NCBI RefSeq assembly: GCF_003762905.1
Contig: NZ_RJKS01000002.1
Span: 480,039 to 544,038 of the forward strand
Origin: Curtobacterium sp. ZW137
GTDB taxonomy: Bacteria; Actinomycetota; Actinomycetes; Actinomycetales; Microbacteriaceae
Length of the DNA stretch: 64,000 bases
Direction: 5' to 3'
Shown here in pieces: positions 44,761 to 52,934 of the stretch (position 1 is the first letter of the stretch; every line of letters starts with the position of its first letter). The notes beneath the pieces were generated by a model. It was not told where the DNA came from and made no database searches. It saw nothing but the letters and a program-made list of their open reading frames with translations. A program made the position numbers and the translations under genes.

Positions 44761-45375
44761 GTGCCCTCGAGTGGGGCATTGCAGCCGAGTCGAAAGCGTC
44801 CGTACGCTTCGATCGTGGCTGCCTTGCTCGTCGTCCTATGCGCATTGGTGATCGCGTACTTCGCCGTCCGCGCGCTCCGGCACCAATCGAAACGGGCTCC
44901 GCTTTCATCCACCCCGCCGGACACGACCTCGCAGCCAGCGAAGCCGAAGGTAGCGACCGGGGCGCCCGCTGCAACGCTGCAAGCGGCAGCACAAGAACGT
45001 CGGGAGCGTCACCCCGACTTCAGCGACGCCGAGGACCTCACGTCGCTGGCCGCTTCCCGGTTCCGAGTCAAGGGCACCTTCGCCTACGTGCCGGACCGGC
45101 ACCGCCACTCCGTCGGCGGGCACGAGTACTGGCTCGTGCGCGAACCACGGAACCGACATGACAACAACGCCGTCGCCGTCTGGGACGCCACACGAAAAGT
45201 CGGCCACATCTCCGCAGCCAAGGCACGCCTGTTCGCACCAGAGCTTGACCGCATCGGCGCGGCAGCGTTCCGCGTTCGCGGCGAACCACCAACCGACCGG
45301 ATCTCGCTCTTCGTTCACCTGCCGAACATCGCCGGCGTCCGCGGCCACCCACCCGTCAAACGGGAATCCCCCTGA
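44761..45375 (+). CDS. Membrane-anchored HIRAN-domain protein
   Basis: A 204-residue protein from GTG 44761. A basic N-terminus is followed by one membrane helix (SIVAALLVVLCALVIAYFAV, residues ~17-36), a Pro/Ala/Thr linker, and a HIRAN domain at ~105-195: ASRFRVKGTFAYVPDRHR, EPRNRHDNNAVAVWD, KVGHISAAKARLFAPELDRI. HIRAN domains usually bind DNA 3' ends within cytosolic helicases or nucleases, so a membrane-tethered version is unusual. It is the second HIRAN protein of the island (see 36009-37907). Confidence 0.65.
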   Translation: MPSSGALQPSRKRPYASIVAALLVVLCALVIAYFAVRALRHQSKRAPLSSTPPDTTSQPAKPKVATGAPAATLQAAAQERRERHPDFSDAEDLTSLAASRFRVKGTFAYVPDRHRHSVGGHEYWLVREPRNRHDNNAVAVWDATRKVGHISAAKARLFAPELDRIGAAAFRVRGEPPTDRISLFVHLPNIAGVRGHPPVKRESP

Positions 45376-45459
45376 CCAGGGGCGCCCTGCGAACGCGATC
45401 CGCCACACTCCGTAAGGGGCCGCTTGACGGGCATCGGACTTCGCCGCATAGCTCCCCAT

Positions 45460-46024
45460 GTGACTGACAACTCGCTTGAGAACTCGCGCTTCAACGCGGA
45501 GACCGCAGCCAAGCCCCTCACGCTGACCGGCGCCGCAGAACTCCTCGCACAGATGACCGTCGGTAGCGTCCTCGTGGTCAGCGAGACTCGCGACAACGCT
45601 CGCTTCGTCCTCCTCCGCACGGAGCACCATGGACGTCCGCACTGGTGGAGTGCCTTTCTAAACCGCCCCCTTCGTCAGCGACGCACTGTTCGACATCGCC
45701 GATCTCCTCGGACGCTCCGCCGCCCACGCGGTGCTCGTGGGGACAGGCTCTGACCGCTTGTTCGATCTACCCGACAACGCACCCGACGGTCCATACAGCT
45801 ACACCGCCCGAGTACCCACCTGGCGCGGTGAGCTGCTTCTCGATCTCGGCCGCACAGCGCCAGATAGAACGGTCCTCGCCATCTACGCCGACGCGCAACC
45901 CTTCGCCGTCGTTGAACCGGGGCGAAACACGTGGAGCGTCGCCTCGGAGGGTTCGACCTCCCTGCTCACCGACGAGGCGCGGCAAGTACTTGTGGGACGT
46001 CGCTGCACGCTATTCAGCGTTTGA
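45460..46024 (+). pseudogene. Hypothetical gene split by a frameshift
   Basis: GTG 45460 opens a frame (AAELLAQMTVGSVLVVSETR, then HHGRPHWWSAFLNR) that turns into Arg-rich nonsense after about 45665. At that point another frame begins, right after its own TAA, and reads APFVSDALFDIADLLGRSAA, then RTVLAIYADAQPFAVVEPGR to the stop at 46024. Joined, they give a plausible ~188-residue protein. The shift occurs in a C-rich run (ACCGCCCCCTT), so a base change there, or programmed slippage, would explain it. No family recognised. Confidence 0.55.
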
Positions 46025-46033
46025 CAGTGCGGA

Positions 46034-46330
46034 TCAGCTCGACCGCTCCTCGGCTCGATGCCGCACCGCACTCCGCAACACCCATGCCGTCAGCTTCGTC
46101 TCGCCGCGACCCGCTTCCACCCAGACCGCATCACGAGTCATGCTTCGAGCGACCGCATCATCTCGGCGAATAAGCCTGTCCGGCAGCTGGAACCAGGCGT
46201 ACACCGGCATCGGCTGCTCAAGCTCCCGCACGTCCTCGCCTCGCGCCTCTTCCTCAAGCGAGAACGGCTGCGGCGGCACCCAACGATTCGAACGACGACG
46301 ACCCACGACACGGATCGTACGAACAGGCAC
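46034..46330 (-). CDS. Small hypothetical protein
   Basis: A 98-residue basic protein from GTG 46330: RTIRVVGRRRSNRWVPPQPF, an acidic SLEEEARGEDVRELE patch, then VYAWFQLPDRLIRRDDAVAR and a Trp-containing C-terminus. It converges with the frameshifted gene, nine bases away. Small proteins of this look occur in actinobacterial accessory regions; function unknown. Coding status rests on composition only. Confidence 0.5.
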   Translation of the reverse strand: MPVRTIRVVGRRRSNRWVPPQPFSLEEEARGEDVRELEQPMPVYAWFQLPDRLIRRDDAVARSMTRDAVWVEAGRGETKLTAWVLRSAVRHRAEERSS

Positions 46331-46541
46331 CGACGCTTGGAATGCGACCGTATGACGCGCCCTTACTGAGATTCGTTCCGGACCACCTATGTGCGACGGA
46401 GCTGCCCGGCGCCACGTAGGACGGAACGGCTCACCGCCCCGAGTCAGCGAAGTGCCCAGCCAACGACCGGCTGTCGGGACGGAGTGAACGTCACCGCACC
46501 TCGTCAGTCTGCAAACGTGGATGACCTATGGTGTGAGCAGC

Positions 46542-46579
46542 TTTGCTCCGTGTCGTGAGTCGGACTTCGCTCCGTGTCG
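46542..46579 (+). repeat. Short direct repeat upstream of the ars locus end
   Basis: TTTGCTCCGTGTCG (46542-46555) recurs as TTCGCTCCGTGTCG (46566-46579) with a 24-bp period and one mismatch. It lies just past the end of the arsenic operon, in a 262-bp stretch (46331-46592) where I see no gene. Confidence 0.5.
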
Positions 46580-46592
46580 GGTTGGCCGGTTG

Positions 46593-46988
46593 CTACGGCT
46601 GCAGGAGCTCTCGCTCGATGCGTTCCGCGACGGCGTCCCGCATCGGTCGCACGTCGTCTGGCGACCAGGAGGTCGGGTCAGGGAACGACCACTCCAGGAC
46701 CGTGCCGCGTGGTTCTGCAGGCAGCTCAAGGCCGGGCTTCATAAGGACGACGATGTCCGCCTGTTCGAGTAGGTCGGGCGTCACGCGCCGGGATATGCGT
46801 CCGGTGATGTCGAGGCCGAGCTCGTCCACGGTCGCGGCGATCGAGGGGTTCAACTCGTCGGCTGGGCTGATGCCGGCGGAGGTGGCCGTGTACCGGTCGG
46901 GTGCGGCGAGTTCGAGGAGTGCTGCGCCGAGCTGGGAGCGGCCGGCGTTGTGCTTGCAGATGAACAGGACAGTGGGCTTCGTGGTCAT
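46593..46988 (-). CDS. arsC: Arsenate reductase, low-molecular-weight phosphatase type (copy 2)
   Basis: A 131-residue protein of the LMW-PTP/ArsC family. The catalytic P-loop is CKHNAGRS at 11-18, with C11 the nucleophile. The SFPDP segment (ending GTVLEWSFPDP) supplies the general acid Asp. It is expected to reduce arsenate to arsenite with a thiol (probably mycothiol) system. ATG 46988 lies 14 bp after the ArsO-like gene stop. A second ArsC of this family is encoded at 48422-48838; the two are clearly diverged (KHNAGRSQLGAALLE versus VHNAGRSQMAAGYAQ). Confidence 0.85.
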   Translation of the reverse strand: MTTKPTVLFICKHNAGRSQLGAALLELAAPDRYTATSAGISPADELNPSIAATVDELGLDITGRISRRVTPDLLEQADIVVLMKPGLELPAEPRGTVLEWSFPDPTSWSPDDVRPMRDAVAERIERELLQP

Positions 46989-47002
46989 GGACGCAGGTTC
47001 GG

Positions 47003-48400
47003 TCAGTTGGTGCAGCACGAGGTGTTGCCGGTAGCCGAGTCAGGCGGAGTGCAGCAGGCAGCGTCCTCAGCTGCGGGAGTGGCAGTGGCGGCCGGGGTGG
47101 TGCAGCAGGAGCTTCCACCGATGTCGGTGGAGCAGACACCCGTTTCGGGGAGGACGAGTTCGAGCTGTCGGGCTCCGGTGTGGTCTCCGGCGAGTTCGGC
47201 GGCGATGGAGCGGACCTGCTCGTAGCCGGTGAGGAGCAGGAACGTGGGTGCGCGGCCGTAGGACTTCATGCCGGCGATGAAGAAGTTCGGCTCAGGGTGC
47301 GCAAGCTCCGCGACACCGTGCGGGGGAACAGAGCCGCAGGAGTGCAGGTTCGGGTCGATCAGTGGTGCGAGGGCTCGTGGTGCTTCGACGATGTCGTCGA
47401 GGCCGAGGCGGATCTCGCGGAGCATGTCGAGGTCGGGTCGGAACCCGGTCGCGTTCACGATCACGTCGACCCTCACCTCGAACGGCTCTCCGGCACGTCG
47501 GCCGGTGACGGTGACCTGGTCGCCATCGGGTCGGACGTCGTCGATCTCGAACGACGCGATCTGCTGCACCTGACCGGACTCGACGAGCCCGTGGACGGTG
47601 GAGCCGAGCTGCCCGCGGGCAGCGAGCCCGTCGGCGGCGTCCGCTCCGAGCCGGGCGGTGCCCGGGTTACGAATCGCCCAGAGCACGTCGGTACCCGGCG
47701 CGGTCTTGGCGAGGCTGGCGAGCTTGATGAGTGTGTTTGCCGCGGAGTGGCCGGCACCGACGACGAGGACCCGACGACCGGCGAACCGGTCCCGGTCTGC
47801 GCCGAGGACGTCAGGCAGCGCGTGGACGACCCGGTCGCCGAGGTCCGCGGCAGGTGCAAGCCCAGCGGCGGTGAGGGGGTTCGGGGACGTGTAGGTGCCG
47901 GAGGTGTCGACGACCGCACGCGCGGTGACGTCGTGTGTCCCGTGGGCGGTGTGGAGGCGGAGCAGGAATGGGGTGTCGGCGCGGCCGGTGGAGCGGGTTC
48001 GGTCCATGCCGTGCCGTGACACGGCTTCCACGCGGGTGCCGTACTGGATCACCGGTGCGAGCTGCGGGGTCGCAGCTAGGGGTGCCAGGTACGTGTCGAC
48101 AAGGTCGTGACCTGTGGGCAGCGATGACGCCCGGGGCGTTTCCCAGCCGGTGGCTTCCAGGAGACGCTGAGCGGCAGGGTCGATGACGTATTGCCACGGG
48201 GAGAACAGGCGAGTGTGCCCCCAGGCGCGGACGCTGGTCCCAACCGTCGGGCCAGCTTCGTAGACGACGACGTCGAGCCCCTGCTCGAGGAGGTGCGCGG
48301 CGGCAGCGAGGCCGACGGGGCCGGCACCGATGACGGCAACGGGGAGCCCGGCGAGGCGGTCCGCGTCGGTGCGGAGTGGGACGGTGAGGGTGAGCGTCAT
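47003..48400 (-). CDS. arsO: ArsO-like flavin-dependent NAD(P)-binding oxidoreductase with Cys-rich tail
   Basis: A 465-residue flavoprotein with an N-terminal FAD-binding GAGPVGLAAAAHLLEQG (residues ~25-41), an FxPW-type segment (RLFSPWQYVID), and an internal NAD(P)-binding VLVVGAGHSAANTL at ~212-225. These fit ArsO-like putative flavin monooxygenases of ars operons. The last ~45 residues are Thr/Ala-rich with three Cys-Cys pairs (SSCC, AACC, TSCC) and another Cys, which could bind arsenite or metal (inference). The gene lies 21 bp after one arsC and 14 bp before the other. Confidence 0.75.
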   Translation of the reverse strand: MTLTLTVPLRTDADRLAGLPVAVIGAGPVGLAAAAHLLEQGLDVVVYEAGPTVGTSVRAWGHTRLFSPWQYVIDPAAQRLLEATGWETPRASSLPTGHDLVDTYLAPLAATPQLAPVIQYGTRVEAVSRHGMDRTRSTGRADTPFLLRLHTAHGTHDVTARAVVDTSGTYTSPNPLTAAGLAPAADLGDRVVHALPDVLGADRDRFAGRRVLVVGAGHSAANTLIKLASLAKTAPGTDVLWAIRNPGTARLGADAADGLAARGQLGSTVHGLVESGQVQQIASFEIDDVRPDGDQVTVTGRRAGEPFEVRVDVIVNATGFRPDLDMLREIRLGLDDIVEAPRALAPLIDPNLHSCGSVPPHGVAELAHPEPNFFIAGMKSYGRAPTFLLLTGYEQVRSIAAELAGDHTGARQLELVLPETGVCSTDIGGSSCCTTPAATATPAAEDAACCTPPDSATGNTSCCTN

Positions 48401-48421
48401 GGTCTGCGGCTTCCTTGTCGG

Positions 48422-48838
48422 TTACGCGGTTGCTTCGGTGGGCAGCAGCTCGGCGAGGAGCGTCTGGACGCGGTGCTTGATGTCGTCGCGGATGGGTCGG
48501 ACGTCGTCGATGCCGCGGCCGGCGGGGTCGGTGAGGTCCCAGTCCTCGTACCGCTTTCCGGGGAAGATCGGGCACGCGTCGCCGCAGCCCATCGTGATGA
48601 CGGCGTCGGAGTCGCGGACGGCGTCGGTGGTGAGGATCTTCGGCTGGTTGCCGGCGATGTCGATGCCGTCTTCGGCCATCGCTTGGATCGCGATCGGGTT
48701 GATCTGGTCCTTCGGCTCACTGCCTGCGGAGAGGACCTCGACGCGGTCGCCGCCGAGGGCCTGGGCGTAGCCGGCGGCCATCTGGGAGCGGCCGGCGTTG
48801 TGGACGCAGACGAACAGGATCGTGGGCTTGTCACTCAT
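48422..48838 (-). CDS. arsC: Arsenate reductase, low-molecular-weight phosphatase type (copy 1)
   Basis: A 138-residue ArsC of the LMW-PTP fold. The P-loop is CVHNAGRS (11-18), followed by MGCGDACPIFPGKRYEDWDL with two extra Cys and the general-acid region DWDLTDPAG. These extra Cys residues match the thioredoxin-coupled ArsC pattern. ATG 48838 lies 20 bp after the ArsB stop. The frame is open further upstream, but that region is antisense-like. It supplies arsenite to the ArsB pump. Confidence 0.88.
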   Translation of the reverse strand: MSDKPTILFVCVHNAGRSQMAAGYAQALGGDRVEVLSAGSEPKDQINPIAIQAMAEDGIDIAGNQPKILTTDAVRDSDAVITMGCGDACPIFPGKRYEDWDLTDPAGRGIDDVRPIRDDIKHRVQTLLAELLPTEATA

Positions 48839-48858
48839 GGGTGTGTGTCTTTCCGGGT

Positions 48859-50262
48859 TCAGTGGATGAGGGTGAGCCAGCCGGCGAGGGCGGCGAGGGT
48901 GATGGCGAGGACGGGGATGGTGAGGACGATGCCGGTGCGGAAGTACTGCCCCCACCCGATGTGGATGCCCTTCTTCTCCAGCACGTGCAGCCACAGCAGC
49001 GTTGCGAGGGAGCCGATGGGGGTGATCTTCGGGCCGAGGTCGGAGCCGATCACGTTGGCGTAGACCATCACGTCGTGCGTCAGCCCGGTCGCTCCGGCAC
49101 CGCTGATGGCGAGAGCGGCGATGAGGACGGTGGGCATGTTGTTCATCAGGGACGCGAGGATCGCGATGGTGAACCCGACGCCGAGCGCGGTGACGAGGAC
49201 CCCGTGGTCACCGAACACGTCGAACAGCGTCGCGAGGTGGTCGGTGAGGCCCTGGTTCTGGAGGCCGTAGACGACGAGGTACATGCCGATGGAGAACAGC
49301 ACGATCTGCCACGGCGCCTCCCGGATCGTCTTCCACACCGGAATCACCCGCCCCGACGGCGCCCCTGCTCCGCCACCAGCGGCACGGACGGTGGCGGTGC
49401 CGCCGGTGGTAACGAGGACCGGTGCAGACGCAGTGCGGGCGAAGAGGAATGCAGGCTGCCGGGCGGCAACGAGCACGATCACGACGGCACCGACACCGGC
49501 GACGGCTGCGAGGGGGACGCCGAGTGGGTCGGCGGCGAAGTAGCCGACGAGCAGCAGTGCCAGGACGACCCAGCCGGCGCGGAACGTCGCTCGGTCCTTC
49601 ACCGCGGCGGCGGGGTTAGTGAGGGCGAGGACGTCATACCGCTTCGGGATGCTCCTGCCGAAGTAGGCCAGCAGCATGCCGAGGGACGCCAGGACCGAGA
49701 CGATGCCGACGGGGATCATGACGGCGGCGTACTCGGCGAAGCCGAGGTGGAAGTAGTCGGCGGAGACGATGTTGACCAGGTTCGACACCACAAACGGCAG
49801 ACTGCCGGTGTCGGCGATGAACCCGGTGGCGAGGATGAACCCCAGCGCTGCCTTCTGCGGCATGTTCAGGGCTCGGAGCATCCCGACGACGATCGGGGTG
49901 AGGATCAACGCGGCACCGTCGTTGGCGAACACCGCGGCGATGACGGCGCCGAGGCCCACGATGAGGACGAACAGCAGCCGTCCGTTGCCGCGGCCCCAAC
50001 GGGCGACGTGGAGGGCCGCCCACTCGAAGAACCCGGCCTCGTCGAGGATCAACGAGATCAGCACCACCGCGACGAACGTCAGCGTCGCGTTCCACACGAT
50101 CCCGACCACTGTCGGGACGTCGGAGAGGCCAACGACAGTGGTGGCGAGGGCGACGACGGCGCCGATGAGCGCGGTGTAGCCGATCGGGAAGCCCTTGGGC
50201 TGCCAGATCACCACCACGAGCGTCGCGACGAAGATCGCCGCCGCGACCACAGCCATCACCAT
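48859..50262 (-). CDS. arsB: ArsB-type arsenite efflux transporter
   Basis: A 467-residue membrane protein of the ArsB/NhaD (SLC13-like ion transporter) superfamily with about 11-12 helices. Conserved pieces include [38 protein letters not shown] and the second-half counterpart [13 protein letters not shown]. It exports arsenite, and antimonite in known members. ATG 50262 overlaps the upstream stop by one base. Confidence 0.88.
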   Translation of the reverse strand: MVMAVVAAAIFVATLVVVIWQPKGFPIGYTALIGAVVALATTVVGLSDVPTVVGIVWNATLTFVAVVLISLILDEAGFFEWAALHVARWGRGNGRLLFVLIVGLGAVIAAVFANDGAALILTPIVVGMLRALNMPQKAALGFILATGFIADTGSLPFVVSNLVNIVSADYFHLGFAEYAAVMIPVGIVSVLASLGMLLAYFGRSIPKRYDVLALTNPAAAVKDRATFRAGWVVLALLLVGYFAADPLGVPLAAVAGVGAVVIVLVAARQPAFLFARTASAPVLVTTGGTATVRAAGGGAGAPSGRVIPVWKTIREAPWQIVLFSIGMYLVVYGLQNQGLTDHLATLFDVFGDHGVLVTALGVGFTIAILASLMNNMPTVLIAALAISGAGATGLTHDVMVYANVIGSDLGPKITPIGSLATLLWLHVLEKKGIHIGWGQYFRTGIVLTIPVLAITLAALAGWLTLIH

Positions 50263-51650
50263 CAGGCGGTCACCCCGGCCTGGTTCGCCGCTGCGGCGGC
50301 GCGTTCCCAGCCCTGCGCGGCGACCTGCACGGCGTCCCACGGGGATCCGAGCGGCGGCGTGTAGGAGAGGTCGAGATCGATGACGTCGTCCACGGTGAGC
50401 TCCGCGTAAAGGGCAGTGGCGAACGTGTCGATCCGCTTGCTGATCTCCGCAGTCCGCTGACCGACGATCTGCGCACCGAGGAGCCGGCCCGTGGACTGGT
50501 CGCCGGTGACGCTGATCGTCAGCGGCACCGCACCCGGGTAGTACCGCTTGTGGTCATCCGCCACCGTCACCCGCGTCAGCGGCGACACGTCCAGTGGGCC
50601 GGTCTCGTGCTGGCGGAGGCCGGTGCGGGCGGCGACGAGGTCGAACACCTTCACCACCTGCGTCCCCACGGAACCTGCGAAGACCTTGCTACCACCGAGC
50701 ATGTTCTCCCCGGCGACGCGACCCTGCTTGTGCGCCGTCGTACCGAGCGGCAACCAGGTCGTGCCGAGGAGGCGGTGGTGCGTCACGACGCAGTCACCCG
50801 CAGCCCACACATGCGGCACCCCAGTCCGCATGGACGCGTCGACGACGATCGCGCCGGCCTGACCCAGCTGCACGCCGGCAGCGACAGCGAGGTCCGTGAC
50901 CGGGCGGACACCGACACAGACCACGACGAGCGCAAACGTGCCCTCCGCATCACCGGACGTCGAGCTGGTGGCGACGCGCCACTCACCGCCGGCGGTTGGT
51001 GTGATCCCGGTGACGGTGGAACCAGTCAGGACGGTCGCGCCGTGGCGGCGGACCTCGGCGGTGACAAGGGAGCCGAGTTCTGGGTCGAGGGTGGAGAGCA
51101 CTTCCGGGCCGCGCTGGATCAGCGTGGTGTCGAACCCACGGGCGACGAGCCCTTCGGTCATCTCCAGGCCGATGTAGCCGGCACCGACGACCGCGACCCG
51201 GCTCCCCGCCGGCAGCAGCTCGAGGGCAGCGACGACCTGCTCGGCATCAGTCATGGAGTGCAGCAGGTGAATGCCCGGCTCCCCGAACGGGACCCCAGCC
51301 GGACGCACCGGCTCGGCGCCGGTGCCGATCAGCAGCTCGTCGTAGGAGATCTCATCCTCGCCGGCGGGACCGATGACGGTCAGCAAGCGACGGTCGACGT
51401 CGACGGCGGAAGCCCACGTGGAGGAGCGGACGGTCATACCGGCGGCCTCGAGGTCGGCGCGGGAGCGGTGCGCGAGCGACGCTTCCGTGGCGACATCCCC
51501 GGACACCCAGTACGGGATACCGCAGATCGAGAAGTTCGGGAACTCATCCGCGAGCACCACCGTCACATCCGTCGACGGGTCGAGTTCACGGGCGCGGAGC
51601 GCCGCGGCAATGCCGGCGTCACTGCCACCGACGGCGAGGAGGTGAGTCAT
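50262..51650 (-). CDS. CoA-disulfide-reductase-like FAD/NAD(P) oxidoreductase
   Basis: A 462-residue flavoprotein of the pyridine nucleotide-disulfide family. It starts [20 protein letters not shown], has the single redox Cys43 in FSICGIPYW as in CoA-disulfide reductases and NADH oxidases, an NAD(P) site ([17 protein letters not shown]) and the FAD motif VWAAGDC. No rhodanese domain follows. First gene of the ars operon, directly divergent from arsR, so it probably supports thiol redox balance or thiol recycling during arsenate reduction (inference). Confidence 0.85.
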   Translation of the reverse strand: MTHLLAVGGSDAGIAAALRARELDPSTDVTVVLADEFPNFSICGIPYWVSGDVATEASLAHRSRADLEAAGMTVRSSTWASAVDVDRRLLTVIGPAGEDEISYDELLIGTGAEPVRPAGVPFGEPGIHLLHSMTDAEQVVAALELLPAGSRVAVVGAGYIGLEMTEGLVARGFDTTLIQRGPEVLSTLDPELGSLVTAEVRRHGATVLTGSTVTGITPTAGGEWRVATSSTSGDAEGTFALVVVCVGVRPVTDLAVAAGVQLGQAGAIVVDASMRTGVPHVWAAGDCVVTHHRLLGTTWLPLGTTAHKQGRVAGENMLGGSKVFAGSVGTQVVKVFDLVAARTGLRQHETGPLDVSPLTRVTVADDHKRYYPGAVPLTISVTGDQSTGRLLGAQIVGQRTAEISKRIDTFATALYAELTVDDVIDLDLSYTPPLGSPWDAVQVAAQGWERAAAAANQAGVTA

Positions 51651-51700
51651 CAGGCTGGTCCTTCAAGGATCGAGCGGGAGCCGAAAGACGGCGCGTACAT

Positions 51701-51721
51701 CGAAGCACGTCGATATCGATG
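51701..51721. promoter_or_regulatory. Probable ArsR operator
   Basis: A perfect 10-bp palindrome, TCGATATCGA at 51710-51719, lies between the divergent ars operon (start 51650) and arsR (start 51767). A flanking CATCGAA (51699-51705) and TGTCGAA (51740-51746) share the TCGA half-site. Position and symmetry fit an ArsR dimer site controlling both directions. Confidence 0.5.
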
Positions 51722-51766
51722 AACGCAAATATAGACGCGTGTCGAAGTCCGTGGGAGGATGAGCCC

Positions 51767-52120
51767 ATGACGATCGAGCTGCTTCCCATCCAGGACGTCA
51801 CCGCGTGCTGCTCGCCAGTCACCACCGAGCCGATGGACCAGGCGTCCGCTGAGGTCCTGGCGAAGTCGCTCAAGGCGATCGCCGACCCGGCGCGGCTCCG
51901 GCTGATCTCGATGGTCGCCGCGCACGACGGCGCCGAGGCGTGCGTGTGCGACCTGCAGGAACCGCTCGGCCTGTCCCAGCCGACCGTGTCACACCATCTC
52001 AAGGTCCTCGTCGACGCCGGGATCCTCCACCGCGAGAAGCGCGGCACCTGGGCGTACTTCTCCCTAGTCCCCGGCGCCTTGGACACCCTCGCCGGGCTGA
52101 TCACCGCCCCGACGAAGTAG
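51767..52120 (+). CDS. arsR: ArsR-family arsenite-responsive repressor
   Basis: A 117-residue winged-helix repressor. The recognition helix region is LGLSQPTVSHHLKVLVDAGI, preceded by ACVCDLQE with C59/C61. The N-terminal pair C14-C15 (TACCSPV) plus a Cys near 55-60 reproduces the arsenite site of Corynebacterium glutamicum ArsR (Cys15, Cys16, Cys55), rather than the CVC-only site of the E. coli plasmid type. GGGAGGA nine bases upstream fixes ATG 51767 instead of the earlier ATG at 51719, which lies on the operator. Confidence 0.9.
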   Translation: MTIELLPIQDVTACCSPVTTEPMDQASAEVLAKSLKAIADPARLRLISMVAAHDGAEACVCDLQEPLGLSQPTVSHHLKVLVDAGILHREKRGTWAYFSLVPGALDTLAGLITAPTK

Positions 52121-52206
52121 CCCGACATGGCATCGCCACGGGTGCCGTCAGTGGTGCCCGTGAATGACGGCGCGGTCGACGCCGGCGCGTAGGACTGGAA
52201 CCCCCC

Positions 52207-52455
52207 GTGCTCCCAGACGACGAAGAGTGGTGGACCAAGGAACGCGCTTGCCGCCACATCGGCATCACCGCGCGCACGTTCAACCGCTACATCGACGCAG
52301 GGGTGCTCGCCGTCAAGGTGAACGGAACCGTGTACGTGCAGAGAGGCCCGTTCCTGGCCGAGTACCGACGACGACTTGTCGCCCGCCGAGACTCGCGCTT
52401 CAAGAGCCAGCCGCCCGAAGAGCCCGACGATAGCCAGCCGCTCGGATCCGCGTAG
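52207..52455 (+). CDS. Small excisionase-like HTH protein
   Basis: An 82-residue protein from GTG 52207. Residues ~8-40 form a MerR/excisionase-type helix-turn-helix (WTKERACRHIGITARTFNRY then IDAGVLAVKVNGTVYVQRG), and the tail is polar. It stands alone, 86 bp after arsR on the same strand. It could be a remnant mobile-element DNA-binding protein; no integrase is adjacent. Confidence 0.6.
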   Translation: MLPDDEEWWTKERACRHIGITARTFNRYIDAGVLAVKVNGTVYVQRGPFLAEYRRRLVARRDSRFKSQPPEEPDDSQPLGSA

Positions 52456-52511
52456 TTGCAGGCCTGTCCGTTTCGGCAGTACGCTGAACCCGCGTCGAGC
52501 GTGTGCGCCCA

Positions 52512-52541
52512 AAAGCCGATCCCCACTGGGTCGGCTTTCTT
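52512..52541 (+). terminator. Repeated terminator hairpin, copy 1
   Basis: AGCCGATCCC and GGGTCGGCT pair (one bulge) around a CACT loop, followed by TTCTTCATGCC. The same layout, including the trailing CATGCC, occurs three more times within 2.3 kb. Confidence 0.7.
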
Positions 52542-52648
52542 CATGCCAGCTTCTGGCCGTACCATCGAGACGCTCGGGTGAAGTGCATCTCCTTCCGGAG
52601 TTGCGGTCACCCGCGACGCGCGCTACCACGCAGCAGAACTGCCTCATC

Positions 52649-52677
52649 AGCCGGACCCACTTGGGGCCGGCTTTTTT
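52649..52677 (+). terminator. Repeated terminator hairpin, copy 2
   Basis: AGCCGGACCC and GGGGCCGGCT pair around a short loop and are followed by six T residues and CATGCC: a canonical intrinsic terminator on the + strand. Confidence 0.75.
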
Positions 52678-52934
52678 CATGCCCAGAATGAGGGTGAATC
52701 GCCCCTCGGTCTGGCGCAGCTTCTCCGCTCCTACGCACGGATGCCGTGAGCCGCCAAGTCCACCAGCGGCATTAGCGGCGCTGTCGGTCCTCATCGGCAC
52801 CTCGAACCCCGCGCACCTCGCGCGGGCCTGGCGGACTTGGCCACGCCCTCAGGGAGGAAAGCCTGTGGCCGGTTTGTTCTGTGTCGTAGCTCTAGCTGTC
52901 AGATTCGTCGCGTAGCTCGCGACGTCGACGGGAC

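Larger units (their letters stand above)
52456..52934. other. Gene-free 479-bp stretch with two terminator-type repeats
   Basis: No convincing coding frame on either strand. It holds two members of a repeated hairpin (52512-52541 and 52649-52677). A promoter-like pair TTGCAG (52456-52461) and TACGCT (52480-52485), spaced 18 bp, lies just before the first hairpin. A third hairpin, CCCGCGCACCTCGCGCGGG, lies near 52815. The area may encode short RNAs; see findings. Confidence 0.5.
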
